A DNA stretch of 64,000 nt from Polyodon spathula (taxonomy: Eukaryota; Chordata; Actinopteri; Acipenseriformes; Polyodontidae), in assembly GCF_017654505.1 (NCBI RefSeq), contig NC_054534.1, positions 22,553,752 to 22,617,751 of the forward strand, in the 5' to 3' direction. This document shows, piece by piece, positions 45,105 to 62,710 of this stretch. A program made the translations under genes and the position numbers. Below the pieces are notes generated by a model. The model was given only the letters and a program-made list of their open reading frames with translations. It ran no database searches and had not been told where the DNA came from. Position 1 is the first letter of the stretch. Each line of letters opens with the position of its first letter.

Positions 45105-45480
45105 CAACACCCTGACAACTTTAATTTCAAAGCTCTTTTCAAAATGTCCGCTCTAGTGCACTGGGGTTTGAGAGCTGTCCTCTGAATCACTGCAGGAAGC
45201 CATAACAAGTGCGCTGCTTTTCAGTTCCGTACCACATCATGGATCATATTGCTGTGTTACCTGTTTGAAAATGTGGACAATAATCCTTACACTATCAGTG
45301 CACTAGCGCTGACATTTTGAAAAGAGCTTTTTAACAGACTTTAAACTTTTAAGTGTAAAAAGTTGTCAGGATGTTAACAATGTAATGAAAAATTACAGGT
45401 ATGTTATTTAAACAGCTGTAGCAACACGTGGGGACGTGGAACTCTATATATATCGGAACCCCACTACTTACTCTTGAAGT
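45105..45480. mobile_element. MITE family X, left-truncated copy
   Basis: Shares cctgacaactttaa, the internal gttccgtaccaca segment, gtgtaaaaagttgtcaggat and gtagcaacacgtggggacgt with the 26545-26965 copy. The outer left arm is missing. Confidence 0.7.
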
Positions 45481-46473
45481 TTGCAAAAATTCTTATTTTT
45501 TACATGTGTATGGAATAGACTCACACATATAAATGATCTTGTGTTGAGGTAATTCCTGCTTTGCACCATCTTTAAACAATATCAATGTATGTATATATTA
45601 TTATATTGCTAAACAGCACACTGAACACTGAAGTTGTTAAAGATGGCGCAACAAAAATGAATGAAAAGTACAAAAATTGCATGTGGGCCTATTTAGGATT
45701 CGACACTCATGGAAGAAAAATAGAATGTGACAATAAACAAGTTAATTTCTGCAAATATACACTATGGTAGTTCCATTAGGGGTAAAACAACTTTTAAGCA
45801 AAATTCCCATCTGATTACACCAAAACCCTTGTCCTTTCTCCGTAACCTCAGGTACATTCTTTTCAGAAAGCTTTAGGGACACCTGATCTTATGAGAGACG
45901 ATTCACATCAATAGACTAACACAACATTAGGTAGTAAATGCATTCTGATTACACCAAACATTCAACTTAACAGAAAGTTAAAATGGAGGGGTAACATTTC
46001 TATGAATATGCAGAAATACAGACGAAAAACACTGATTTGTTTTGAACACTTTTTAATGTTTTTTATTGTTATTATTTGTTTCCAGTAGCAAACAGACGCT
46101 GAAGCAATACTAACAGTGAGTACCAGTAGTAATCTATATGAAGAAGATTGAGCGCATATTGCATTCTGTTTCCTAGCTGGTTTAGGTGTCAGCTGTATTC
46201 CCATTGGGTGCTTTGCTTTGTATGTTACTTGACATTATAAAAGTCATGTTTCAGTTATGTGTGTAAATAATATAAGAATTCTAATTAAATTATGTAGTCA
46301 AAATTGGATAGTAAATAATATTTGAAGTGCTGCAAAATAGCAATCTATTGAAAAGACCAGCAGCGGTCCTTTGCACAGCTGCTTAGCCAATGGTTTTAAT
46401 CCAGCACTGAGACCAGCCAGGAAAGCATGCCCAGCCATGTTTTTTGCATGTGGATGTTTTCTGGTCCGTAAGG
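45481..46473. other. Gene-free stretch downstream of HINT1-B
   Basis: No repeat or exon was recognised. It should include the HINT1-B 3' UTR, but I could not place a convincing polyadenylation signal. Confidence 0.35.
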
Positions 46474-47841
<1,368 letters not shown>

Positions 47842-48207
47842 GGTTTCAAAACTATTTCTTTCACTTTCTATGGGCAAATAAACGTGACGCTGTATGGGGC
47901 TGCGAAACCTGAACCCCAAAACATGTTTTGCATTGCAAGCATAAAAAAAAAAAAATGGGACGTTTCATTTTTTTTATTTCCGATCGTTATTGGTTGTTCG
48001 GAGAGTACGTTATAAACCGTAAGAACACAACTTACAGTTTATTGGCCCTTGTTGCACCCGTAGTCGTTAGACCTGCCTCCAGACTGTACCATTTGAAGTA
48101 AAATCGATTTTGCCCTTCACTGATTTCTGTGACATGATTTGTTAAGACTTGAGAAAGGCGTGGACATTTACAACTCGAGTTCAGACAAAAAGCAACATGG
48201 ACCTCTC
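47842..48207. promoter_or_regulatory. Putative bidirectional promoter between HINT1-B and LYRM7
   Basis: The two start codons face away from each other across 366 bp. It contains ATTGG (inverted CCAAT) motifs at about 47989 and 48040, and more CpGs than the surrounding AT-rich DNA (for example cgatcgttattggttgttcg). No TATA box was assigned. Inferred from geometry. Confidence 0.55.
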
Positions 48208-48213
48208 ATGAAG
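48208..48213 (+). CDS. lyrm7: LYRM7 exon 1 (coding part, two codons)
   Basis: ATGAAG followed by donor gtgagag, phase 0, matching exon 2 phase. An earlier ATG at 48196 hits a stop after three codons. Confidence 0.55.
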
Positions 48214-48624
48214 GTGAGAGAGGCATTGGCGATGAGTCATGTAAATAGCATCAAGCGTTTGTTTCACCTTTTTCTGACATTTATAATTTCATTTATTTTA
48301 ATTGTCTGTTGTAAAATTGCAAATAGCGTTTAGTGTTAGTACTGGATCCAAATTGAGTGAGATATTGAGTGTCATGAGTACATTTGATCAATTTACTGTA
48401 CTGGTAGTACATGTTGTAATTTAAAAGTTTATTTTCATTCAGTGTCATTGTTACAGTCTCTGTAAAATAGATTTATGTTACGTGTTATATTATATTACTG
48501 TAGCGCATTTGAAATCGCTCCCCAGAATCTCACTAAAAAGATTTGTTTGTACATATGGCAGGTTCTTAGACTATTCAAGGCATTGCACAGAACGAGACAG
48601 AACACGTTCAGAGATGAGCATTGG

Positions 48625-48661
<37 letters not shown>

Positions 48662-51600
48662 ATATTTATTTATTTATTTATATTTGTATTAAATCGCTCT
48701 TTACATAATAATCCAAAGCCACTGTTGCAATAATCGTAGTGCGATAAACCCAGTGGTATAGCAGATGTATATACAACTGCATTCTTAGTTCCCTTTCAAG
48801 TGGAATGACAACCATCACCGAATGGGAAGAGTCTCTCTGACCGTCAATCACTGAGCATATATAAAAAGCTGCCCTATCAGGGCCCTGCTGTGAGGAGGAA
48901 GCCCCTCGCACCTCCTGCTGAAGAGGGCAGTCCTCACAGTAGCATATCGCCATTTTCTCTCTCACTTCACTGAGACAGGTCATATTGCCTCGTGCTTTCT
49001 TCGTTCCAAAAATTTGTTGATTTGTACGGTGTCGATCTACAAATTGAAATACATACGGTAAGCTGCTACTAATCGAGTGTTTTTGATATTGCTCATTGCC
49101 ATAATCTTGCATCAGTAGTTTTCTACTGATTAGATGGTTTCGACCCTGCTATTTGAGATTGGCGATCAACTCATTATTCTCTTTCACTGCCTAGTGTAGA
49201 TTAATTACCGTTGCTGGCTATTATCCTCTGGAACCTCGCCCGCCACTGTGACCAGGGAGCACCCCCATACTCATGGGTCACCCTCCACTTCCCCACCATC
49301 GGTGCAGAGGCATAGGCGCCCCTCTGTGGAGGCGAGAAGGTCACCGCAGAGGCGGCACCGCACGAGAGGGTGTTCGCCAGGAGGCAGGTGGTCACCGCGG
49401 AGGTACCACTCTCCTTCCCCGCGTATGCGCAGGCGCTGTCCCTCTGAGTCGCCAGAGAGACGCCAAAGTGGATACCGCATCCTCAGGTGGTGAAACAGAT
49501 TTGGGAGAGGTTTCATACTGCACAAGTCGACCTCTTCGCCACAGCTGAGTCCACTCTTTGCCCCCTGTGGTTCTCTATGGAGAGAGACAGGGGGCCCCCT
49601 GGGAGTAGACGTGCTAGCTCATCCCTGGCCATAGGGGCTCTTGTATGTGTTCCCTCCATTACCGCTATTACCCCTGACACTAGAGAGGATCAAGGTGGAG
49701 AGAGCCCAGGTTTTGCAGGTCACACCCAGATGGCCAAGGCGCCCTGGTTTGCTCTCCTCTCCAACATGTTGTTGGGCCAACCGTGGCAGCTCCCACTACG
49801 CAAGGACCTCCTGAGCCAAGCAGAGGGGTTATTATGGCACCCGAACCCAGCCCAGTTCCAACTCTGGGTCTGGTTGTTGAACGGAGCTGTCTATCCAGAC
49901 AAGGTTTGCCAGATGCAGTGGTAGAGACACTACAGTCTGCTAGGGCGCCGAGCACTAGAGCCCAGTATTCATATAAATGGAATGTTTTCCAAGACTGGTG
50001 CATTGCTGAGGGTCATGATCCTGTGACATGCCCTATTGAGACAATCTTAACATTCTTACAACACCTGTTTGATGCGGGAAAATCCGCATTCACTCTGAAG
50101 GTCTACTCTTTGTCCCCTGGGGCACACTTTGTGGCAGTGCAATTTCTTAAAGGGGCTCGGAGGCTCCATCCTCCGATGAAAAGCATAGTCCGTAAGTGGT
50201 ATCTGGAACTGGTGCTGTGGGTCATTATGGGTCCCTCATTTGAGCCAATGGCTTTAGCAGAGGTGTGCCCTGTTTCCCTCAAAGTGGCGTTTTTATTAGC
50301 CATTACGTCTGCCAGAAGAGTAAGTGAGCTGCATTTGCTATCCATCAATGACACATGTATGGCTTTCACTGGAAATGACTCATGGGTAACATTAAGAACA
50401 AACCCAGCCTTTTTGCCAAAGGTGGTCTCATCATTCTATATTAACCAGCCAGTGGTTTTGGAAACGCGAGTCATAGGAGGACCGTAGACAGAACACGATT
50501 TGCCCTGTCAGGGCTATGCCCGTTTATCTGGATAGGACAGCGTCTTGGAGACAGTTCAACCAGCTGTTTGTCGGCTATGTGTCCCGCTCTAGAGGTCAGG
50601 CCCTATCAAAGCAATGTCTAGCGCACTGGGTGGCAGATGCCATACGCTTGGCGTATGAACAGATGGACTCCCCCATGCTGGGGGACATTACGGCCCATTC
50701 TACCAGGGGCCAAGCGACTTTGTGGTCTCTCTTTCATGGCGCCTCTTTGGATGAGCTTTGCAATGCTGCTACATGGACAGGTAGTCAGACATTTGCACAT
50801 TTTTACCGCTTTGATGTTGCAAACCGAGCGAGGCCTTCTCTGGGCTCTAGGGTGTTGCAGGCGGCATGTCCTTAGGCATCATGAGGGCTCTGAGGTTATC
50901 ACCGTGAGGCTGTACTGTCGGAAATCTGGAGCCACGACAGCTTTGGTACAGCTTCCCATTCGGTAATGGTTGTCATTCCACTTGAAAGGGAACTCTATGT
51001 TATTACTATAACCCTTGTTCCCTGAAAAGAATGACATCCATTACCCTTCGAGTTCATGGCCCCAGCTGATCTCTGATTTCGAAAGAAAATGGCGATATGC
51101 TACTATGAGGACAGCCCTCTTCAGCAGGAGATGGGAGGGACTTCTCACAGCAGGGCCCTTATAGGGCAGCTTTTTTATATATGATCAGTGATTGACGGTC
51201 AGAGAGGCTCTTCCCATTCGGTAATGGTTGACATTCTTTTCAGGGAACCAGGGGTTATGCTAATAACCTAACGTTTTACTGTGAGATTTATTACTAGCAT
51301 GTCAAATAAGTGACCCCCATCCCAATCATACATTACTATCTGTCAGTCATGCATACAAGATATATCTTTGTAAATTGGAAAACAGCCTTTTGGAGAATGA
51401 CCCCTACGAGTATTTCTATTAGTCTACAGGCTCTGCCAAATTCCTTCAGTGTTCACTTTAAAAAATAAATCAAAATACTGTAGAGAAGGTATAATCAATG
51501 CAACATGTTTTTTTCTTAAAAGCTGCCAGGGAGAAGATAAATGAAGAATTCAAGAAACACAGAAATGAAACATGTACAGAAACAATAAATAAGGTATTAT

Positions 51601-52518
51601 TATTTGTTTTATTAAAGCTGTTTTTATTAGAAAAACATTCCAATTCAGTCTTCCTCTCTTGTGGGAGAGAGAAGTAGTATGGGGGGTGGGGGTGTTGAAG
51701 ATGTAAACTATTTCGAGGGAAAGGCCCTGTCCACACTACATAACCGAATTCGAGAACTGTACTCAAAAGCGTTGTAATTAATCCAGCTCAAAGCGTACAC
51801 ACTGTTTCGTTGGGCTTAATGCGTACAAACACTATTCAGATAGTTTGGTTACAGTTCCTAGCGGAACTGTGGCACTTAATATGACGTTGTCCCATCATGC
51901 ACTGTATTTTGTTTACAACCCGGCAAATACGGAGCACGTGCCCACAGAACACATAGCTCTTCTTAGCATGAACGTCATGGCTTTGTTTCTTAAACACAAG
52001 GAACATTTTATCATAATGTGTGTGAGTTTCATTTTGAACTCTGAAGTTCTTCTTGACCGATTTCATCGCTCCAGATATCAACACGGTACAGCAGTATTGA
52101 TAGCCGTACTCAGCTCCTTAAGACACATGTTCTGAGTACTGTATTTGTAATGTCCACACACCAAAACATATCAGAAAGCATTAGGGGATATTGGAGGATA
52201 CACAAAAAATGTAGTTCTGTATTACAGCATCCACACTTCTGACAAACCACACTACCTGATCTAATTTAGAACCGAATTTGAGACTACCACAAGCTTTTAA
52301 GCTGGTTTAAAGGCAACTAATGTAGTTTAAAGGCATAGTGTGAGCAGGGCCTTAGTCTCAGTTAGGGAGTCTAAAACAGGATTTAAGCTAATTGTGGTCA
52401 TCCTCATAATTTTTGACCTGATAATCAATAACTCAAAATGTATATATCCTCTGTGTATTCTTTAGAAGTTAAGTAGATATTTCAAACTTACAATATTCTT
52501 TGATACTGGATTACTGTT

Positions 52519-52554
<36 letters not shown>

Positions 52555-54888
52555 TATTCCGTTCCTCAAATGAGAAGTTCTATGTTGATGCCAATGAGGT
52601 GGTTATTCTTAAAATGATTGTATGTAACTTGAAAAGTATTTTTCAGATGATTAAAGTTGGTTCAGATGTTGAAGTTATTCTTCGTAAAACAGTACTCCAG
52701 GGAGTTCATGTAGAAGACAAAAAAATACGTAAGTACGAACAATATCTGTATGTTTCTCAGACCTGGGTAAGTTACACCTACAGCAGAATTGTGTGCTGAA
52801 ATGGTATTTTGTTCAATTGCAGTTAGTTACAATTATGCAGAAATAATTACAATTACTCTAAAAAGTTACATAAACAGCTACACATATTAAAATGTTTATT
52901 CTAAATAAGCAAGCAATAATCGCAGGTACAAATACAGAAATATACTATAACTTGTGTTTTCAAACCCATGGGGTTGAAGATACAAGAATAATGATCAAAT
53001 GACAAAAAAAATGCGGAATGAAACTGGTGCGCCAAGGCTCATTTCCATTTACAATTAAATTCATTGCAATTAATTACGAACTGCACAATTACAATTATAA
53101 TTGAGCCCATGTCTGATGTTTATACTACATTGGAGTTACAATATGGAGTTAACTGGGTAGTGGGGACATTGTTTAAAGAAAATACATCTCAGAAAATACA
53201 CAACCACCATCTGAATCATTTCAAACAGTCATTTTACTTATACATTAGACAATACTGTCATACTGCACAAGTTTTATATTGATAGACCAAAGTATATACT
53301 ACATTTTACCTTATTGTGAGTTCACAGAATCACAAACAGGTTTACCAGACATCCAAGAAAGCTGGCATTGTAATTCAATATGTTAACGTAGCATTCAGCA
53401 GGTTTCATTCGTTCATTTATGAAGCAAATTTATCAGTTAATTCTATAGGGGATTCAAAATCTTTGGACATAGCTGTATATATTTTGTTTTTAATTGGTAA
53501 AAGTCGATCAGATATTTCTAGCCTGGCCTTTTGTACGTTTAACATGTTTTGGTCAGGTGACAATGTAAATTAATTGTTATGATCTGCAATAAATACATCC
53601 AATATTTAATGTTACAAAAAATGTAATATGAAAGAGATGTGACATTTTAATAAATACAGTACGATACATCCAGTAGTTTCCAAATACATTTTCCATCGTT
53701 GATATTATACAATATTAATCAGAAAATAATAAGTACAAAGACTAATTTGAGAGTTTTGCAGAATATTCGGGAGAAGACTCCACCCTTTATAAAGCTAACC
53801 TCAGTCATTCTAACAGGTGTCCATGAAAATAATAGCGTTCCAATAACTGTTACCTTTGTAAGATTTCATACCAGTTTTGTGTTGGATATTAACTTGCTTG
53901 AAAATTTTGCGATTTTTAAAATTTCTTCCCAGTTTCTTTTTGTCTTTTTCATTGTAAGTCATGAGTTGGATGCGATATGATCAAGACAAAGATCAGAAGT
54001 ACAAGCAAGACAATCCATTTTTAAATTAAGTGATTCGTAATTAGTAATATATTATTTACTGTAAGAATATAAGTCTATCAATGTTAATTTTGCTATGAAA
54101 AGTAAGCTTAAAGTACACAATGTATCCAAAATACAGGAATCATAATACTTTAAACCACTTTTATAAGCAACATTATTATACTTTCAATCTTCAGTTGCAG
54201 TTGTTTCTCTTTTTGACACTTGAGCGTCATTGATTATTTGTGTTTGTAAATTGTTAGGGCAGCTGATTTTTATCAAGCATTTTTATCAGTTTGTTGCAAC
54301 GTTTACACCCTTAAAGACCTATGTTTCTTGGCATTGAAAATTATTTAACGACCCAACAGGAAAATAAATGACATTTTAAAGTATAATATCATTTATTTAT
54401 TTATTTATGTTATTTAATAAGCATTACCTATATGTTGACTCTTTATTTTCTTTAAAAAATAAATAAATAAATAAATAAATAGATTAAACAAGTCTGTTGA
54501 TTTTCTATACATACTGGTATATGCTTGTGAAGTCTGAGAGGAAAACATTGATTGGCTGTGCTAACAGTCACTTCAAGCTCACATTTTAGGGCCCCCTACT
54601 TTTTTCCCATAATTCAGGTACTGCAAGACAGTACATTTTTGTTTGTTTGTTACTGTTCTGAAACATGTACTCATGTTTCTAGTGACTTAATTGGATTTAG
54701 TGGTTTCCAGATACTTAAATACACTGGGTTTTCTGCAAGCATGTTTCACCCAATTAAGTAAGTCTTCTATAAAACAAGATAAAAGAGGTCAACATTTTTC
54801 TGCTTTTTTGACAGACCTTCGGTACAGAGAAGAACATCTTCTGGAAAATGTACCTTATTGTAATAATCCTACCAAGAAGAATGCATGA
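48208..54888 (+). CDS. lyrm7: LYRM7, mitochondrial complex III assembly factor (five exons, one damaged end)
   Basis: Exons on the plus strand are 48208-48213 (ATGAAG), 48562 to about 48625, 51523-51593, 52647-52728 and 54815-54888. The joined protein reads MK, then VLRLFKALHRTRQNTF with the LYR-type LHR motif, then AREKINEEFKKHRNETC, MIKVGSDVEVILRKTVLQGV and EEHLLENVPYCNNPT to TGA. Order and segments match LYRM7 (MZM1L), a about 104-residue LYR-motif protein of the mitochondrial matrix. It chaperones the Rieske protein UQCRFS1 into complex III. Phases agree at every junction except after exon 2, where a G35 tract replaces the expected last few codons and donor. The exon 1 call rests on phase and the GTGAGA donor. 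A DIRS element sits in intron 2. Confidence 0.88.
48562..48625 (+). CDS. lyrm7: LYRM7 exon 2 (3' end disrupted)
   Basis: Acceptor tatggcag. Encodes VLRLFKALHRTRQNTFRDEH. It then enters poly-G; no GT donor is seen before or just after the tract. Exon 3 starts in phase 1, so one base after a full codon is expected at the exon 2 end. Confidence 0.8.
48626..48660 (+). repeat. lyrm7: Poly-G tract (G35) at LYRM7 exon 2 end
   Basis: Thirty-five consecutive G directly abut the exon 2 coding sequence, followed by an att-rich run. Confidence 0.95.
48786..48975 (+). repeat. DIRS left inverted terminal repeat
   Basis: Segments such as gaccgtcaatcactgagcat and agtagcatatcgccattttc recur in reverse complement at 51085-51205. 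Confidence 0.85.
49487..49924 (+). pseudogene. DIRS RT/RNase H polyprotein, C-terminal remnant
   Basis: Reads WERFHTAQVDLFATAESTLC and CPLWFSM, then WFALLSNML, QPWQLPLRKDLLSQA and LWHPNPAQFQLWVW, the usual end of the DIRS polymerase ORF. It overlaps the recombinase ORF in another frame, as in intact DIRS elements. Confidence 0.82.
49783..50875 (+). pseudogene. DIRS tyrosine recombinase (frameshifted)
   Basis: Frame 49783-50487 carries the core-binding part (VVETLQSARAPSTRAQYSYK, then TFLQHLFDAGKS) and the first catalytic Arg (FLLAITSARRVSELHLL). A frameshift at about 50488-50515 leads to frame 50516-50875 with CPVYLDRTASWRQFNQLF, the HxxR box (AHSTRGQ) and the nucleophile region (FAHFYRFDV). 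All signature residues of the Arg...HxxR...Tyr set are present across the break. These enzymes integrate circular DIRS DNA without target-site duplication. Confidence 0.88.
50955..51045 (+). other. DIRS internal complementary region
   Basis: The left half (cattccacttgaaagggaac) is the complement of the left terminus. The right half (ttccctgaaaagaatgacat) is the complement of the right terminus (cattcttttcagggaa). This two-part structure is the DIRS circle-joining template. Confidence 0.85.
51080..51265 (-). repeat. DIRS right inverted terminal repeat
   Basis: Reverse-complement counterpart of 48786-48975, diverged but collinear (gattgacggtcagagaggct). Confidence 0.83.
51523..51593 (+). CDS. 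lyrm7: LYRM7 exon 3
   Basis: 71 bp (2 + 23 codons), acceptor after a T-rich tract (cttaaaag), donor gtatta. Encodes AREKINEEFKKHRNETC and so on. Confidence 0.85.
51721..52353. mobile_element. MITE with AAGGCCCTG...CACACTA termini, LYRM7 intron 3
   Basis: The left end AAGGCCCTGTCCACACTA and the right end TAGTGTGAGCAGGGCCTT are inverted repeats with two mismatches. Interior aaccgaattcgagaa is echoed inverted as ccgaatttgaga-like sequence near 52272. No transposase; superfamily not decided. Confidence 0.65.
52647..52728 (+). CDS. lyrm7: LYRM7 exon 4
   Basis: 82 bp, acceptor tttttcag, donor gtaagt. Encodes MIKVGSDVEVILRKTVLQGV and seven more residues. Confidence 0.9.
54815..54888 (+). CDS. lyrm7: LYRM7 exon 5
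   Basis: 74 bp, acceptor ttttgacag, ends in TGA. Encodes HLRYREEHLLENVPYCNNPT and the last residues. Confidence 0.88.
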
Positions 54889-55140
54889 CTTGCGTGATCC
54901 CCAACAAGATCCTGCAAACCAAACCAAGTAGCAAAGGTGCAAAAGCCTACTTCTGTTCTTCAGGCCACTTGAAGGTTGAACTTTATTTCACTGTTGCCAA
55001 AGAAACTGCTCAGTGGTAAGCTTGCTTTCATGGTGATGGTCACTTATCTGCAAGTGCGTTTTGTGCACTACGGTTCTTCATATTTTGTATTCACATTTTA
55101 AACAGTGAATTTATTTAATCTGTTGTAATATAGTTTTCCG

Positions 55141-55146
55141 AATAAA
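55141..55146 (+). terminator. lyrm7: Candidate LYRM7 polyadenylation signal
   Basis: AATAAA, followed by another overlapping aataat run, about 250 bp beyond the LYRM7 stop. Confidence 0.5.
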
Positions 55147-61500
<6,354 letters not shown>

Positions 61501-61522
61501 GAAAGATACGACCACGCCCCGC

Positions 61523-61700
61523 TTGAGTAACGAAGATGGCCTGGTTGCTATCGGCATGATTGAAGGCAGCCTGTCTGTGAAAGAAGCTGCCCAGAGAATG
61601 AGATGTTCTGCTTCAACAATCAGCAGACTAATCCAGGGAAACCAGGAAAGCGGCTCTGTGAGGGACAGGCCACGTCCTGGAAGACTGTCCACATCCTGGA
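61523..61700 (+). pseudogene. Tc1/mariner-like transposase N-terminal relic
   Basis: Reads AIGMIEGSLSVKEAAQRMRC, then SASTISRLIQGNQESGSV and RDRPRPGRLS: the paired-like helix-turn-helix and GRPR-type hinge found at the start of Tc1-family transposases. The following sequence diverges and no DDE region is found. Confidence 0.75.
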
Positions 61701-61816
61701 GGTCTTGCGTCAACGCTGCCAGGATTGTGTTAATACTCAGGGAAGTCATACTCAATATTCAATTTGTAATGTTTTCATTTTGACAGCATGTCATGTTTCA
61801 TACTGAAAACTTATCT

Positions 61817-61818
61817 GT

Positions 61819-61850
<32 letters not shown>
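61817..61850. repeat. (GT)n microsatellite
   Basis: Interrupted GT tract. Confidence 0.85.
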
Positions 61851-62099
61851 TTGTGTATGGGTCTGGTGTAGGTGTCCATGAGAAAAATGGTTGACCTTAA
61901 CTATAAGCAAGCAATTTTTATCTAACTGACATGCAGTAATTGACTATCCCTTATTACAGCGGTTAACAAATGAAGCTTAACGTACTCATTATTATAGCTT
62001 TGTGTGTGTACACAAGTCAAACCACTGGAGGCGCTGTTTTCCTTGTTTGTGCATCTGTGTTGGATTTCTGGAGGAGTGTCAGTGTGTGAGAAGTCTCCT

Positions 62100-62140
62100 C
62101 CTTTCGGAACCTGATTATTCTCTAATTCAAACCCGGCAGA

Positions 62141-62173
<33 letters not shown>

Positions 62174-62391
62174 TTTTCAATCTTCTTCGGCAGTAGAGTG
62201 AGTCGCCATCTTCATCGACCTCTTTGCTTCCTTTACCTCTCATATTCAGTTTACACGCTCACGTTACATTGGGAAAGCTGTGCACGTCCACCAAATGACA
62301 CAGACGCTTTATGTTTTTTAAATCACATTGCACATTGGGGAAAATCATTGCACTGGGAACGCTGAAGGCAAGGGGATATAGGTAAGACATT
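62100..62391 (+). other. Possible 5' untranslated first exon of a downstream gene
   Basis: A comparatively GC-rich patch with CAG repeat and two good plus-strand donors: AGA|GTGAGT at 62198 and ATAG|GTAAGA at 62392. No long ORF. In human the gene after LYRM7 in this direction is CDC42SE2, which has non-coding 5' exons, so that is a candidate. There is no coding evidence in the window. Confidence 0.3.
62143..62173 (+). repeat. (CAG)10 trinucleotide repeat
   Basis: Ten CAG units within the possible 5' exon. Confidence 0.9.
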
Positions 62392-62621
62392 GAGTGTTAT
62401 TTTTATTGTTGCTGTTAAATCTTTTTTGAATCATTTGGTTTTATTTCTTCATGTAGGTTACAAGTAATACATGCTAATCAGATAGAAATGTTATTGTGCA
62501 TTGAATCGCAAGACGCGATTCAAGGAAGAATGCAAATTACGATTGACATTTGATCTGACATTTAATTTGATACATGTAAGAAATATTGTTGTTACAAACG
62601 TAAGGAATTGATCTTTGTTAA

Positions 62622-62624
62622 AAT

Positions 62625-62709
<85 letters not shown>

Positions 62710-62710
62710 A
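62622..62710. repeat. (TA)n microsatellite, interrupted
   Basis: TA tract with aat and ttt interruptions. Confidence 0.9.

Larger units (their letters stand above)
48786..51265 (+). mobile_element. DIRS-type retrotransposon, internally deleted
   Basis: An inverted-repeat pair (about 48786-48975 and 51080-51265) bounds the element. Between them an internal complementary region (about 50955-51045) joins complements of both outer ends. Coding remains are an Arg/Ser-rich Gag-like piece (49248-49490), the end of an RT/RNase H polyprotein and a tyrosine recombinase. The reverse transcriptase core is missing, and the recombinase frame is broken, so it is non-autonomous. It lies in LYRM7 intron 2. 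Confidence 0.88.

Noticed and set aside
48475..48733. Poly-glycine ORFs
   Set aside because: Produced by the G35 tract; only the LYRM7-like part before it is supported.
49201..49525. Minus-strand ORFs over the DIRS Gag-like region
   Set aside because: Shadows of the GC-rich plus-strand remnant.
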